Source of the DNA: Myxococcales bacterium | GTDB taxonomy: Bacteria > Myxococcota > Myxococcia > Myxococcales > Myxococcaceae | Assembly: GCA_003153055.1 (NCBI GenBank) | Contig: PMBV01000172.1 | Span: 1 to 22,364 of the forward strand | Direction: 5' to 3' | DNA length: 22,364 nucleotides | In this document: positions 1-7,844 of the stretch, in pieces | How positions within the stretch are numbered: position 1 is the first letter of the stretch | How the letters are laid out: each line of letters opens with the position of its first letter | Program-made: the position numbers and the translations under genes | The notes under the pieces: generated by a model | What the model was told of the DNA's origin: nothing | Database searches by the model: none | The model's input: only the letters and a program-made list of their open reading frames with translations

Positions 1-2
1 AG

Positions 3-725
3 CGGGTCTGGGCGAGCGTCGAGAAGGACCCGCGCAAGGTGATTCGCCAGGCATTTGAGGAAGCGCTGAGACGCGACCCCGAGCGTCGCCGCCGCTGGGT
101 CGTTCTGGTCGACGGCGAGCCCAGACAGCTCAAGGCCGTGAAGGCCGAGGCAAAGCGCGCGGGCGTCAAGGTCGCGCTCGTGCTCGATGTTGTGCATGTG
201 CTCGAGTACCTGTGGCTCGCTGCCCGAGCGCTCTTCGCAGGCACTACCCAGGAAGCCGAGACGTGGGTCGGCCATCGCTTGCTCGGCTTGCTGACAGGAC
301 GGAGCGGCGGTGACGTCGCGGGAACCATCCGCTGGTGGGCCGAAAGCCGAAAGGCCCAGCTCGACACCGCCGGACGCAAGGCAATCAAGAAGGCGTGTGG
401 CTACCTTGGGAACCGTACCCGAACGCGGCTGATGCACTACGCCGGAGCGCTGCGCGATGGCCTGCCAATCGCGACCGGAGTAATCGAGGGGGCGTGCCGG
501 TACCTCGTGAAGGATCGGATGGATCGAACCGGCGCGTGCTGGTCCCTCGAAGGCGCAGAGGCTGTGCTGCGATTGCGCGCGCTGCGAGCATCGGGTGACT
601 TCGACGACTACTGGCTCTTCCACCTCGCTCGCGAGAAGGGACGCAACCATGCCTCGCGCTACGCCCACGGCGAGATTCCCGACCTGCTACCCTCGCGCAA
701 GCGCCACCTTCGACGGATCAAGTGA
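3..725 (+). CDS. ISKra4-type DDE transposase, 3' part (5' end outside window)
   Basis: The frame is open from the window edge (VWASVEKDPRKVI...), so the GTG at 39 is probably internal and the gene begins upstream. The visible C-terminal half has the pattern of ISKra4-family transposases: a first acidic residue in VVLVDGEPRQ, a second in LVLDVVHVLEYLW, and a glutamate in GVIEGACRYLVKDRMDRTGACW. These would be the DDE catalytic acids that bind metal and carry out DNA cleavage and strand transfer. The 3' end looks intact, with TGA at 723-725. I could not find the inserted element's terminal inverted repeat in the 148 bases before the next gene. Family assignment rests on motif recognition. Whether the element is complete cannot be judged from here. 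Confidence 0.8.
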   Translation, partial: RVWASVEKDPRKVIRQAFEEALRRDPERRRRWVVLVDGEPRQLKAVKAEAKRAGVKVALVLDVVHVLEYLWLAARALFAGTTQEAETWVGHRLLGLLTGRSGGDVAGTIRWWAESRKAQLDTAGRKAIKKACGYLGNRTRTRLMHYAGALRDGLPIATGVIEGACRYLVKDRMDRTGACWSLEGAEAVLRLRALRASGDFDDYWLFHLAREKGRNHASRYAHGEIPDLLPSRKRHLRRIK

Positions 726-873
726 TCGAGATCGCTACGACTTCCGGCCGCCGCTCAAGAGCCGCACCCTTCGCGGTTCCACGCTGCGCCGCCACGGGTC
801 GAGGGAATGGGAACCTTCCCGGTGCGGGCCTATGCGGTGGTGGGCGGGTGAGCGGCCGAAGCTCGACGCCTCT

Positions 874-1500
874 TCAGGCTGGGGTTTCGCGCGGGGAGAG
901 GTAGTAGTCGCCCAGGCCCGAGACGAGCTCGAACTCATCGGCCTCGACGCTCTCGACGTAGGCCGCGAGCCATTGGGGCACCGAGGGCGCGACCAGGTGC
1001 ACGGGGGTTTCGTCCTCCGCCTCGGTGAGGTCTCCGGCGAAGACTCTCCCGGTCCCCGCGTGCACCACCAAGGACACGTCGCCCCGCGCCGCGATGGGCA
1101 GCCAGTTCGTCGACTCGGCCTCCTCGGGAGTCAGCCCCGCCGACTTCCACCCGCGCCTGGTGCCCCGAAAACGCGCCACGAGTTTCAGCGTGTTTGCGCG
1201 CTCATTGAGGACCCAGGCGATCGGCAGCAACTGCAGCGGGCCGATGAAGCCGTTGAGGGCCTTGCGCTGCCCATCGTGGAGCAGCCAGAGCGCCCGCAGG
1301 CCAGCCGGCACCTTGAAGCCCAGCTTGTGCTCGAGTTTCTGGATGGGCCCGGGCTTCGCTCCCGGGGCGAGGTTGTCGGCCAGCAGCGGCGCGCCATTGG
1401 AACGCATCCATGAGGTGAGGCGCCGGAAGGAGTCGAGGAGTGAGGCGTGGTCTCCCGGCGGTCGGGCTCCAGCGGCAGCTTTGGTCCGATCGATGGGCAT
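874..1500 (-). CDS. SMI1/KNR4-like family protein
   Basis: A 208-residue cytoplasmic protein with no signal peptide. The core has the SMI1/KNR4 (SUKH) signature: an N-terminal helix region (LLDSFRRLTSWM), then IQKLEHKLGFKVPAGLRALWLLHDGQ, then LLPIAWVLNE and a TNWLPIAARGDVSLVVHAGTG segment that resembles the family's 'W-P/I-a-G-d' strand, and a C-terminal VPQWLAAYVESVEADEFE helix. The frame is open further upstream to 1713, but the extra 71 residues are Pro/Arg/Gly-rich and unlike a protein, so I chose the ATG at 1500, preceded by a modest AGGGAA element. Family members include immunity proteins of contact-dependent toxins and general regulators. No toxin gene is adjacent, so an immunity role is not supported here. 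Confidence 0.75.
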   Translation of the reverse strand: MPIDRTKAAAGARPPGDHASLLDSFRRLTSWMRSNGAPLLADNLAPGAKPGPIQKLEHKLGFKVPAGLRALWLLHDGQRKALNGFIGPLQLLPIAWVLNERANTLKLVARFRGTRRGWKSAGLTPEEAESTNWLPIAARGDVSLVVHAGTGRVFAGDLTEAEDETPVHLVAPSVPQWLAAYVESVEADEFELVSGLGDYYLSPRETPA

Positions 1501-1627
1501 GGGGTTCCCTACCAGCAATTGCCCTCCCGTGGGCGGAGGTGCCCCACTCACCGCATGGCCTACTCCGCGACGAGGTCCCGGCCCTGGTGTGCTCCCTCGC
1601 CCGGGTCTGACGTGCCAAACTCGATCC

Positions 1628-2080
1628 GTGGGTCCGTCACGTCGGCGCATCGAGGAGTCTTGGACGCGGGAATGCCCCGGACGAGCCCCCTGGCCGACGA
1701 CGCTCGCCCTCACCCTGCTCCCGCTCCTCGCGCTGTGGACCCTGCCCCAGACCGTGGTCGGCCTCGCCTATGCGGCGTACAAGCGGGCGCGCGGCCACCG
1801 ACTGATGGCCTACCGCTTCGGACCCTTCGTCTTCCTCGTGGTGCCGTCCCCGCCCTACGGCGCCGCCGGCATCTCCTTGGGCCTGGTCGTCCTCGCCCGC
1901 GACGCCAGCCTCCTCACTCACGAGTTCTGCCACGCCTACACCGGACTCTGGCTCAGCTGGCTGTACCTCCCCGTGTATGGGCTGGAGTACCTCGTGTTCG
2001 GCCATGATGGCTCGCCGCACGAGCGCGTCACGGTACACCTCGAGCGCACCAGCGGCGCGGCCTGGCGGCGGCTCTTCTGA
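1628..2080 (+). CDS. Small membrane protein with HEXXH motif, function unknown
   Basis: About 150 residues if the GTG at 1628 is the start; the start is uncertain because the frame stays open upstream and no clear ribosome site is seen. Hydrophobic segments occur at about residues 25-50 (LALTLLPLLALWTLPQTVV) and 78-90, plus a less polar stretch after the motif (LSWLYLPVYGLEYLVFG). Residues 98-102 read HEFCH, an HEXXH zinc-binding pattern, followed by a 'LYLPVYG' stretch. The arrangement recalls a group of uncharacterised bacterial membrane proteins with a motif like HEYGH...S..LGPLYL.VIG. I cannot assign a protease activity. The gene diverges from the SMI1-like gene (127-nt gap) and converges on the RCC1 gene with a 15-nt gap. 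An opposing reading frame of the same length is treated as a shadow. Confidence 0.6.
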   Translation: MGPSRRRIEESWTRECPGRAPWPTTLALTLLPLLALWTLPQTVVGLAYAAYKRARGHRLMAYRFGPFVFLVVPSPPYGAAGISLGLVVLARDASLLTHEFCHAYTGLWLSWLYLPVYGLEYLVFGHDGSPHERVTVHLERTSGAAWRRLF

Positions 2081-2095
2081 AGGCATCATCTCCGC

Positions 2096-3229
2096 TCAAG
2101 GAAACGAGAGCTGCGTCCACACCCGCCGCCGCGTGGTGTCTCCCAACCCCAGTTGCCCGCCGGAGTTCTCACCAGTGCACCAGATGGACCCATTCCCCCT
2201 TCGCTGGCAGCTGGCAAAGCGTCCCGTGGAAATCTCCGACAGTGGCCCCTCGGCGAGGGTCGTGGGGCTGGCCCGCGCGTTGAGGTCACCCAGGCCGAGC
2301 TGGCCCTCGATGTTGCGACCCCAGCAGACGCCCGAGCCGCTCATCGACAGAGCGCAGGCGTGGAACACGTTCGTCCGCACCATGGCCCACGAGCCCGACA
2401 GCATCAGCTCCGGGGCCTCGGAGAGGCTGCTTCGCTCCGGGAGCAGACCCCAACACCACGCGGTCCCGTCGGCTCGCAGCCCGCAGGTGTACTCCTGGTT
2501 GGCGTCGACCTGCGTCCAGTCGGACTCCGGCCCAACGCGCCGGGGTGCACGAAACTGGATGCCCCCGTCGACCTTCTGCCCCGACATCGCCTCGGTGTTT
2601 CGCCCCCAACACCACATCGACCCATCGAGCCGAATGCCGCAGGCGTGTCCCTGGCCCGTCGAGAACGTCTTCCACCCGGCGTCCGAGGAGACCCGCACCG
2701 GCGACAGCTGATCAACCCCAGGGAACCTGTCTGCCAGGCCGAGCTGGCCCTCGTAGTTGGTGCCCCAACACCACAGCGACGCGTCGTCGAGCAAGGCACA
2801 CGAGAAGCTGGATTTCGACTGGACCTGTACCGCCGCTGCCGGCAACGACACCGGGCTGGGGCTGTGACGCGAGCTCGTATCGCCCTGGCCGAGTTGCCCA
2901 GCACCGTTTCCTCCCCAGCACCACACCGAGCCGCCCTGCCGCAGGCCGCAGGTGTGCACCTCGCCCCCGCTGACGGTGAGCCAGTTCCGCTCGCTGCCCA
3001 CCTGCACCGGCGAGAGCACCAGCCCCGCGTCGGTGACCCCGACCTGCCCGTCGTCATTGGCGCCCCAGCACCACAACGGCCCGCCACGCACCGTGCAGGC
3101 GTGCCGGTCGCCCGCGGTGAGAGAGAAGGCGCCGCTCGCCACGCCACCGTCGCTCGTCGCCAGAGAGGTGAGCACCTCCACCGACTGAACACAGGACGCG
3201 AAGAGGAGCACCACGGTGAGCCGTCTCAT
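2096..3229 (-). CDS. RCC1-repeat lipoprotein (predicted seven-bladed beta-propeller)
   Basis: A 377-residue exported protein. It begins MRRLTVVLLFASC, a lipoprotein signal peptide with the lipid-modified Cys at about residue 13. Seven repeats follow, each with an H-x-C...WCWG core and most ending GQLG: for example HACTVRGGPLWCWG, HTCGLRQGGSVWCWG and HACGIRLDGSMWCWG. Repeats six and seven are degenerate (GVCWG, IWCTG). Seven such repeats fit one closed RCC1/BLIP-II-type propeller. The paired Cys in every blade suggests disulfides outside the cytoplasm. The ATG at 3229 overlaps the upstream gene's TGA by 4 nt, and the frame's further N-terminal extension is rejected. It is the last gene of the sigma/FecR operon. 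In bacteria RCC1 propellers serve binding or inhibition; the ligand here is unknown. Confidence 0.85.
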   Translation of the reverse strand: MRRLTVVLLFASCVQSVEVLTSLATSDGGVASGAFSLTAGDRHACTVRGGPLWCWGANDDGQVGVTDAGLVLSPVQVGSERNWLTVSGGEVHTCGLRQGGSVWCWGGNGAGQLGQGDTSSRHSPSPVSLPAAAVQVQSKSSFSCALLDDASLWCWGTNYEGQLGLADRFPGVDQLSPVRVSSDAGWKTFSTGQGHACGIRLDGSMWCWGRNTEAMSGQKVDGGIQFRAPRRVGPESDWTQVDANQEYTCGLRADGTAWCWGLLPERSSLSEAPELMLSGSWAMVRTNVFHACALSMSGSGVCWGRNIEGQLGLGDLNARASPTTLAEGPLSEISTGRFASCQRRGNGSIWCTGENSGGQLGLGDTTRRRVWTQLSFP

Positions 3230-4122
3230 CGAGGCGCTCCTCCCAGAGCCGCGCCGAGCGCGACGAAGAAGCCGAGGCCACCCACGCCCATGGCTCGCTT
3301 TCCATCGGCCGTCGCCTCCACGCCGAGAATGGGCAAGCACACCCCCGCCCGCGCCAACAGGAGCGCCTGCCCGAGGCGCACGTCGGCGGCCAGGCCCACC
3401 TTGGCGTCTACCACGCCGCGCCAGACGACTGCCCCCGTCGACTGCGCGCCTCCGTTGCCCGCGAGCCTGAGCGCGTTGGCGCTGATGCCTCCCGTCGCGT
3501 GGAGGCGAACCGGGCCCTCATCCAACGCCAAGACGAGCACCGAGAGTCCACCTCCCAACCCTGCCATTCCCACACTGCCTTGGGGTAGGGCGGCATTCGT
3601 CGCGGTTCGACAGGACAGGACGCCCTCCACCGAGAAGATGGGGAAGCTCAAACGACCCACCACGTCCGCGCCCCACAGCCAACCAGAGAAGGCCGGGTAG
3701 CCATCGAGCGCTCCCTGAGCTCCCAGGGCCCAGCCGAGCCTCTTCGGAGCGGGCTCGGACGGTGCAACCGCCTCACGGACGAGGTCCCCCAGAATGAGGG
3801 CCAGTTCCAGCACCGTGCCCTCGGTCTCGGCAGTGAAGGGCACGTCTCGGCCGAGGATCCTCCCCTGCCGTTGGGCCTCGAGGCGAGCTGACCCGGGCCG
3901 CCAGGTGACCCGCGCGACGACGGCCGGGAGCCCATCGACCCCGCGACAGGCCTCGAGACCGAGGCGCCGGGCCTCGACATCCAGCTCCGACGACATCCGC
4001 TCCGCCACCTCGGCCGGCACCCCGTCGGCCTCGAAGACCAGGGCTCGGCTCGCCGACTCACAACGCTCCGGCAGCGCTGCCTCACTCGCCGCGGCGAAGA
4101 GCCCGAGGCCCAGCGCCGCCAT
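3226..4122 (-). CDS. Exported protein of unknown function in sigma/FecR operon
   Basis: About 298 residues from the ATG at 4122, which has GGAG six bases upstream. An alternative ATG at 4191 would add MDARRRKTLRGRS..., giving a more basic signal-peptide n-region but with less GC-rich third positions. The N-terminus MAALGLGLFAAASEA looks like a signal peptide. The next ~110 residues (LPERCESASRAL...) contain a predicted alpha/beta region with two Cys, and the rest is Gly-rich with alternating hydrophobic residues (GMAGLGGGLSVLVLALDEG, ALRLAGNGG), compatible with beta-strands of an envelope protein. I do not recognise a named domain. It lies 109 nt after the FecR/TPR gene and overlaps the RCC1 gene by 4 nt (ATGA), so the two are probably translated together. 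Confidence 0.7.
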   Translation of the reverse strand: MAALGLGLFAAASEAALPERCESASRALVFEADGVPAEVAERMSSELDVEARRLGLEACRGVDGLPAVVARVTWRPGSARLEAQRQGRILGRDVPFTAETEGTVLELALILGDLVREAVAPSEPAPKRLGWALGAQGALDGYPAFSGWLWGADVVGRLSFPIFSVEGVLSCRTATNAALPQGSVGMAGLGGGLSVLVLALDEGPVRLHATGGISANALRLAGNGGAQSTGAVVWRGVVDAKVGLAADVRLGQALLLARAGVCLPILGVEATADGKRAMGVGGLGFFVALGAALGGAPR

Positions 4123-4231
4123 GCTGCTCCAGTGGCCAATGATGGTTGTAATTGACCGTCCGCGGAGCGTCTTCCTCCGCCGTGCGTCCATCGCCCAGGC
4201 CCGATTGGTGCTCCGGAACGGTTGGGTTGGG

Positions 4232-5326
4232 CTATTCGCCGCAGAGCGACGAGAGAGACGAGGCATAGGTGCCCTGAGCGTAGCGCGCCAGGTAGCGAGC
4301 CCTCGCAGCTTTGCACGCGCCGGAGTCATGCCGTTGATCCAACAGCTGGACCACTCGGGCCATGGCGTCTTCAGTGAAGGCCGCCGTCGGAGACAGCGCC
4401 ACGGCCCGCTCCAACGCCCGGAGCGCGCCCGGGGCATCGTGACTCACATCCATCTCGATGCGGCCCAACTCGAAGGCGGCCAAGCCAGCTCGCGGGTCAT
4501 CGGGGAAGCTGGCCAAGAAGTCGGACCAGGCCTGCGCGGCGGCATGGGGCCTGGAGGCTCGGCGGGCGTCGACGGCGGCGCGGAAGAGGTCCTCGGCCGA
4601 GGGGCCTTCGGGAGCCGGGGGGAGGCCGGTCGAGGCTCCGCCGCTCGCCGCCTCACGAGGTGCACTGGGGCTCGGTGCTCGCTTCACATGCCGGTGTGGT
4701 GCCTTCGTCTGGGCCCGGGGGCTCTCCGGCTCCTCCACCACTGGCTCGGCGGCCTCCGTGTCCGAGTGCGCCACGGGCGGAGGCTCGGTGACGGCCCACG
4801 AGGTGCCTCGAGTCAGACGCTTGAGCTCCTCGCCCCGCCGCACCTCGACCACGCCCTCCTCGACTGACACCACCACGCCGTCTTTGGTGTGCTCCACCAC
4901 GAAAGTCGTGCCCACCACGCGCACCTCGGTGGTGCCGGCCAGCACGCGGAACACCCTCGCCCGGTTCTTCGTCACCTTGAAGCGGGCGCGGCCATGCTGG
5001 AGCCGGACTTCGAGCTGCCCCGGCCGGGCGGCATCGACCTCCAAGACGGCGTCGGCGCCCAGCTCGACCACGCTCTCATCAGCCAATTGCACCATGCGCG
5101 GCCCCTCGGCGAGCTGGCCCTCGGCGAGGCGGGGGAGCTCGATGGCGGGGTGAGAGACGCGCCAGCCCGTGCCTGCCCCGGCCAGCACCACCACGACGGC
5201 CACGGCGGTGAGACGGCGGGCCCGGGCCCGGCGCTCCTTCACGAGAATCCTGGGTGCGCTCGCCCGCCACAGCGCCTCGAGTCGCTCGTCTGAAAGCGGG
5301 GGATTCAGTCTCTCCGTCCTCTTCAT
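4232..5326 (-). CDS. FecR-domain anti-sigma regulator with C-terminal TPR region
   Basis: A 364-residue single-pass membrane protein. Residues 1-38 are a basic cytoplasmic segment expected to hold the sigma factor. Residues 39-57 (LTAVAVVVVLAGAGTGW) are the membrane helix. Residues about 78-180 match the periplasmic FecR domain (LADESVVELGADAVLEV, FRVLAGTTEVRVVGTTFVVE, VSVEEGVVEVRRGEELKRL). A Pro/Ala/Glu-rich linker follows to about 240. Residues about 242-330 resemble tetratricopeptide repeats (DLFRAAVDARRASRPHAAAQ; DAPGALRALERAVALSP). Its ATG overlaps the sigma gene's stop by 4 nt. FecR proteins relay a periplasmic signal to an ECF sigma factor. The TPR tail suggests a protein partner in the periplasm, possibly the downstream exported proteins (inference). 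Confidence 0.88.
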   Translation of the reverse strand: MKRTERLNPPLSDERLEALWRASAPRILVKERRARARRLTAVAVVVVLAGAGTGWRVSHPAIELPRLAEGQLAEGPRMVQLADESVVELGADAVLEVDAARPGQLEVRLQHGRARFKVTKNRARVFRVLAGTTEVRVVGTTFVVEHTKDGVVVSVEEGVVEVRRGEELKRLTRGTSWAVTEPPPVAHSDTEAAEPVVEEPESPRAQTKAPHRHVKRAPSPSAPREAASGGASTGLPPAPEGPSAEDLFRAAVDARRASRPHAAAQAWSDFLASFPDDPRAGLAAFELGRIEMDVSHDAPGALRALERAVALSPTAAFTEDAMARVVQLLDQRHDSGACKAARARYLARYAQGTYASSLSSLCGE

Positions 5327-5898
5327 ACCGACCTCCCTGCGAGCCCGGAGAGATGTGCCTCCGCGGCCGCCAGGCGACGCTTCACGGTGGCCACGGACAC
5401 GCTCATCGTCTCGGCCACCTCCTTCAGCTCCATGCCCTCCACGCGCCGCAGCACCAGGGCCACTCGCTCTTCCGGTGGGAGCCCCGCTAGAATCGCGTAC
5501 ACCTCGCGGAGCTCCACCTGCGCATCGGCTGAGAGCCCCGTCGTCATCGCGTCAGGGTCGATGCGCTCACCCTTTCCCAGTCCGATGCGGAACAAGAGGT
5601 GTTTCCTCCGCAATCGGGTCATCGCCAGGCGCACCACGATGGACGACAGCCACGCCGCGAAGGCCTGGGGCTCGGTCAGCTTGTGGAGGTTCGTCAGAGC
5701 GTGCACCAGGGCGTCTTGGGCGAGGTCCTCTGGATCCTCCGTGGGAATCAGCCGCCAGGCCTGGCCCAACGCCACCCGCACATACCGCTTGAAGAGGGCC
5801 TCCTGCGCCCAGGCCTGGCCGTCACGCGCGGCCTGCACCAGCGCTCCGTCGGGCATTTCGTCGGTCTGCCCGAAGAGGCGCCGCACATTGTCACCCAT
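5323..5898 (-). CDS. ECF-type sigma-70 family RNA polymerase sigma factor
   Basis: 191 residues from the ATG at 5898. The frame also allows a TTG at 5925, but no ribosome site supports it. Region 2 spans about residues 30-100 (ALFKRYVRVALGQAWRL, EDPEDLAQDALVHALTNL, AFAAWLSSIVVRLAMTRLRRK), the parts that contact core polymerase and the -10 element. Region 4 spans about 130-183 (LPPEERVALVLRRVEGMELK and ETMSVSVATVKRRLAAAEAHL, a helix-turn-helix for the -35 element). There is no region 1 or 3, as usual for this class. It is the first gene of a four-gene operon with its FecR partner, and it diverges from the DUF1592 lipoprotein gene across 137 nt, so it may control that operon too (inference). 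Confidence 0.92.
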   Translation of the reverse strand: MGDNVRRLFGQTDEMPDGALVQAARDGQAWAQEALFKRYVRVALGQAWRLIPTEDPEDLAQDALVHALTNLHKLTEPQAFAAWLSSIVVRLAMTRLRRKHLLFRIGLGKGERIDPDAMTTGLSADAQVELREVYAILAGLPPEERVALVLRRVEGMELKEVAETMSVSVATVKRRLAAAEAHLSGLAGRSV

Positions 5899-6035
5899 GG
5901 CCGGTTGCACTCTCACGTCACCCAAGACGCAGGAGAGACTCGAGGTGGCTCACCACAGCAGGAAACTTCCACCACCACCAGGAATTCGCCGAACCACTGA
6001 GCCGTCTTCGCGAGCTCGCTCGTCTTGGGCACGTC

Positions 6036-7844
6036 ATGCGAAGAGCGCTCCTCGCGGTGTTGATGGCCAGCTGTGTCGGCAGCATCGGAGAAACCACCAG
6101 CTCGAGTCTCCAGGCAGGGACCGGTGGCTCCGGTACCGCTGGTGGAATCACTGGTGGCTCGGGAGGTGGCGCAGGAGGCGGAGCCAGCTGGACGGCGCCC
6201 CGCTTCGCCTGCGACACCGGCCAGACGCCCACCGAGCTTCCCCTGAGGCGCCTGTCGAAGGCCCAGTACCTCAACAGCGTGAGGGACCTGGTCGCCGAGA
6301 GCGGCCTTGCGCCGGCCGACCGAACCGCGGTGATGAGCTCGCTGGCCGCCTCCTTCACCCGAATTCCCGATGACCGGTTGGTGGGGCTCCCGAGCGAGAA
6401 GCGGGGTGGCTTCTCCCGGCTCGACCAGGCCGTGCAGCAGACCCAGGTCGACGGGGCCTATGAGGTGGCTACCTTGCTTGGCGCCCAGTTGACCTCCTCC
6501 ACGGCGCGGCTCACCGCGATGGTGGGCGCCTGCGCGACGGACACCAGCACTACCAACGATGCTCAGTGCCTCTCGGACTTCGTCACTCGCCTGGGCCGGC
6601 TGGTGCTCCGGCGGCCCATCACCGCGACCGAGCGCACCTTCGTCATCGGCGTCGCTGGCACCACGCCGGTGGCCGCCGCGGCCCTGGCCGATGTCATCGC
6701 GCTCCTGGTGTCGATGCCGCAGTTCCTCTACCACGTGGAGGAGGGCGACCCGCTGGCCTCCGGGCCCTCCACGCTGGACGCCTGGGCGCTCGCCAATCGG
6801 CTCTCGTACCACTTCTGGCAGACGTCCCCCGACGCGACGCTGCGGCAGGCCGCCGACAACGGCACTCTGTTGACCGACGCGAGCTACCAAGCCCAGGTGA
6901 ACCGGCTCCTGGCCGACGCCCGCACCGACGAAGCGGTGAAGTCCTTCTTCTCGGAGTGGTTCCGGTTGGCCGAGCTGACGCCGCTGAACACCTTCGTCGG
7001 CACGCCCCTGTTCGACGCCTTCGCTGGAAACGACAGCCCCGCGGCCGACCTCCACACTCAGATGCAGCTCGAGATAGGTGACCTGGTGGTGTCGGTGATG
7101 CGGCGGGGCGGCACCGTCACCGAGGTGCTGACCAATCGAGACCAGTTTGCTCGTCGTGCGGACCTCGCCAAGCTGTACGGGGCTCCCGCGTGGGATGGCG
7201 GCTCGACGCCGGCATCGTTGCCCGAAACTGAGCGCGCCGGCCTGTTGACCCGAGGGGCCTTCGTCGCGTCGGCCAGCGGCAACACCCGGCCCGTGATGAA
7301 GGGCCTCCGAATTCGCAATGCGCTCTTGTGTGAGGCGATTCCTCCTCCTCCAGCCGGCTTCGTGCCCCCGCCGGTGGAGCTCAATCCCGACCTGACGACC
7401 CGCGAGGTGCTCGAGGCGATGACGCAGAGCCCCGGCTCTTCGTGCACCGGTTGCCACACGGCGTACCTGAACCCCTTGGGCTACCTCACCGAGAACTTCG
7501 ACGCCCTCGGCCGGCACCGAGCCGCGCAGACGCTCTTCTTCCCCGACGCCGGCGTGGCGGCCCAGAAGCCGGTGACGACGAGCGGCGTGCCCAACGTCGC
7601 GGGGGTCACCACGCCCATCGCCGACGCCCGGGCCCTCACGGACCTCATCAAGGCATCGGGGGAGTTCGAGCAGTGCTTCTCCCGCCAGTACTTCCGCTTC
7701 GCCTTCGAGCGCATCGAGGACGACGCGAAAGACGGCTGTGTCCTGCAGGCATTGCAAGACGCGGCCACCGGTGGAGCCACGCTGTCCCAGGCGCTGGCGG
7801 GAATCGCGCTGCGCCCGGAATTCAAGAGGAGAGACCTTCGATGA
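6036..7844 (+). CDS. DUF1592/DUF1588-family c-heme lipoprotein, copy 1
   Basis: 602 residues. The start MRRALLAVLMASC gives a lipoprotein signal with Cys13, then a Gly/Thr/Ser linker. The domain order matches the planctomycete-type cytochrome-like family: RRLSKAQYLNSVRDLV (DUF1587-like), LGRLVLRRPITATERTFV (DUF1595-like), LLVSMPQFLYHVEEGDPL and LANRLSYHFWQTSPDATL (DUF1592), AGLLTRGAFVASASGNTRPV (DUF1588), and a C-terminal EFEQCFSRQYFRFAFER region (DUF1585). Residues 470-474 are CTGCH, a canonical CXXCH c-type heme attachment site. Its stop overlaps the DUF1552 gene's ATG by 4 nt. Function is unknown; a periplasm-facing electron-transfer or oxidoreductase role is inferred from heme and location. 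Confidence 0.88.
   Translation: MRRALLAVLMASCVGSIGETTSSSLQAGTGGSGTAGGITGGSGGGAGGGASWTAPRFACDTGQTPTELPLRRLSKAQYLNSVRDLVAESGLAPADRTAVMSSLAASFTRIPDDRLVGLPSEKRGGFSRLDQAVQQTQVDGAYEVATLLGAQLTSSTARLTAMVGACATDTSTTNDAQCLSDFVTRLGRLVLRRPITATERTFVIGVAGTTPVAAAALADVIALLVSMPQFLYHVEEGDPLASGPSTLDAWALANRLSYHFWQTSPDATLRQAADNGTLLTDASYQAQVNRLLADARTDEAVKSFFSEWFRLAELTPLNTFVGTPLFDAFAGNDSPAADLHTQMQLEIGDLVVSVMRRGGTVTEVLTNRDQFARRADLAKLYGAPAWDGGSTPASLPETERAGLLTRGAFVASASGNTRPVMKGLRIRNALLCEAIPPPPAGFVPPPVELNPDLTTREVLEAMTQSPGSSCTGCHTAYLNPLGYLTENFDALGRHRAAQTLFFPDAGVAAQKPVTTSGVPNVAGVTTPIADARALTDLIKASGEFEQCFSRQYFRFAFERIEDDAKDGCVLQALQDAATGGATLSQALAGIALRPEFKRRDLR

Noticed and set aside
874..1500. Toxin-immunity locus around the SMI1/KNR4-like gene
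   Set aside because: No polymorphic toxin, Rhs or secretion-linked gene is adjacent; the family alone is not sufficient evidence.
1637..2089. Minus-strand 150-codon frame opposite the HEXXH membrane protein
   Set aside because: It is Glu/Gly/Arg-rich with no structure-like pattern, whereas the plus strand shows hydrophobic segments and an HEXXH motif. The choice is less certain than for other shadows.
2153..3700. Plus-strand 515-codon frame opposite the RCC1 gene
   Set aside because: The minus strand has seven regular WCWG repeats and a lipobox; the plus frame is Pro/Arg/Ala-rich and runs across the junction of two minus-strand genes.
5961..5970. GGAAACTTCC as an ECF -35 element or operator in the sigma/c-heme intergenic region
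   Set aside because: It is short and only partly symmetric, and no convincing -10 partner at 16-17 bases could be recognised in either direction.
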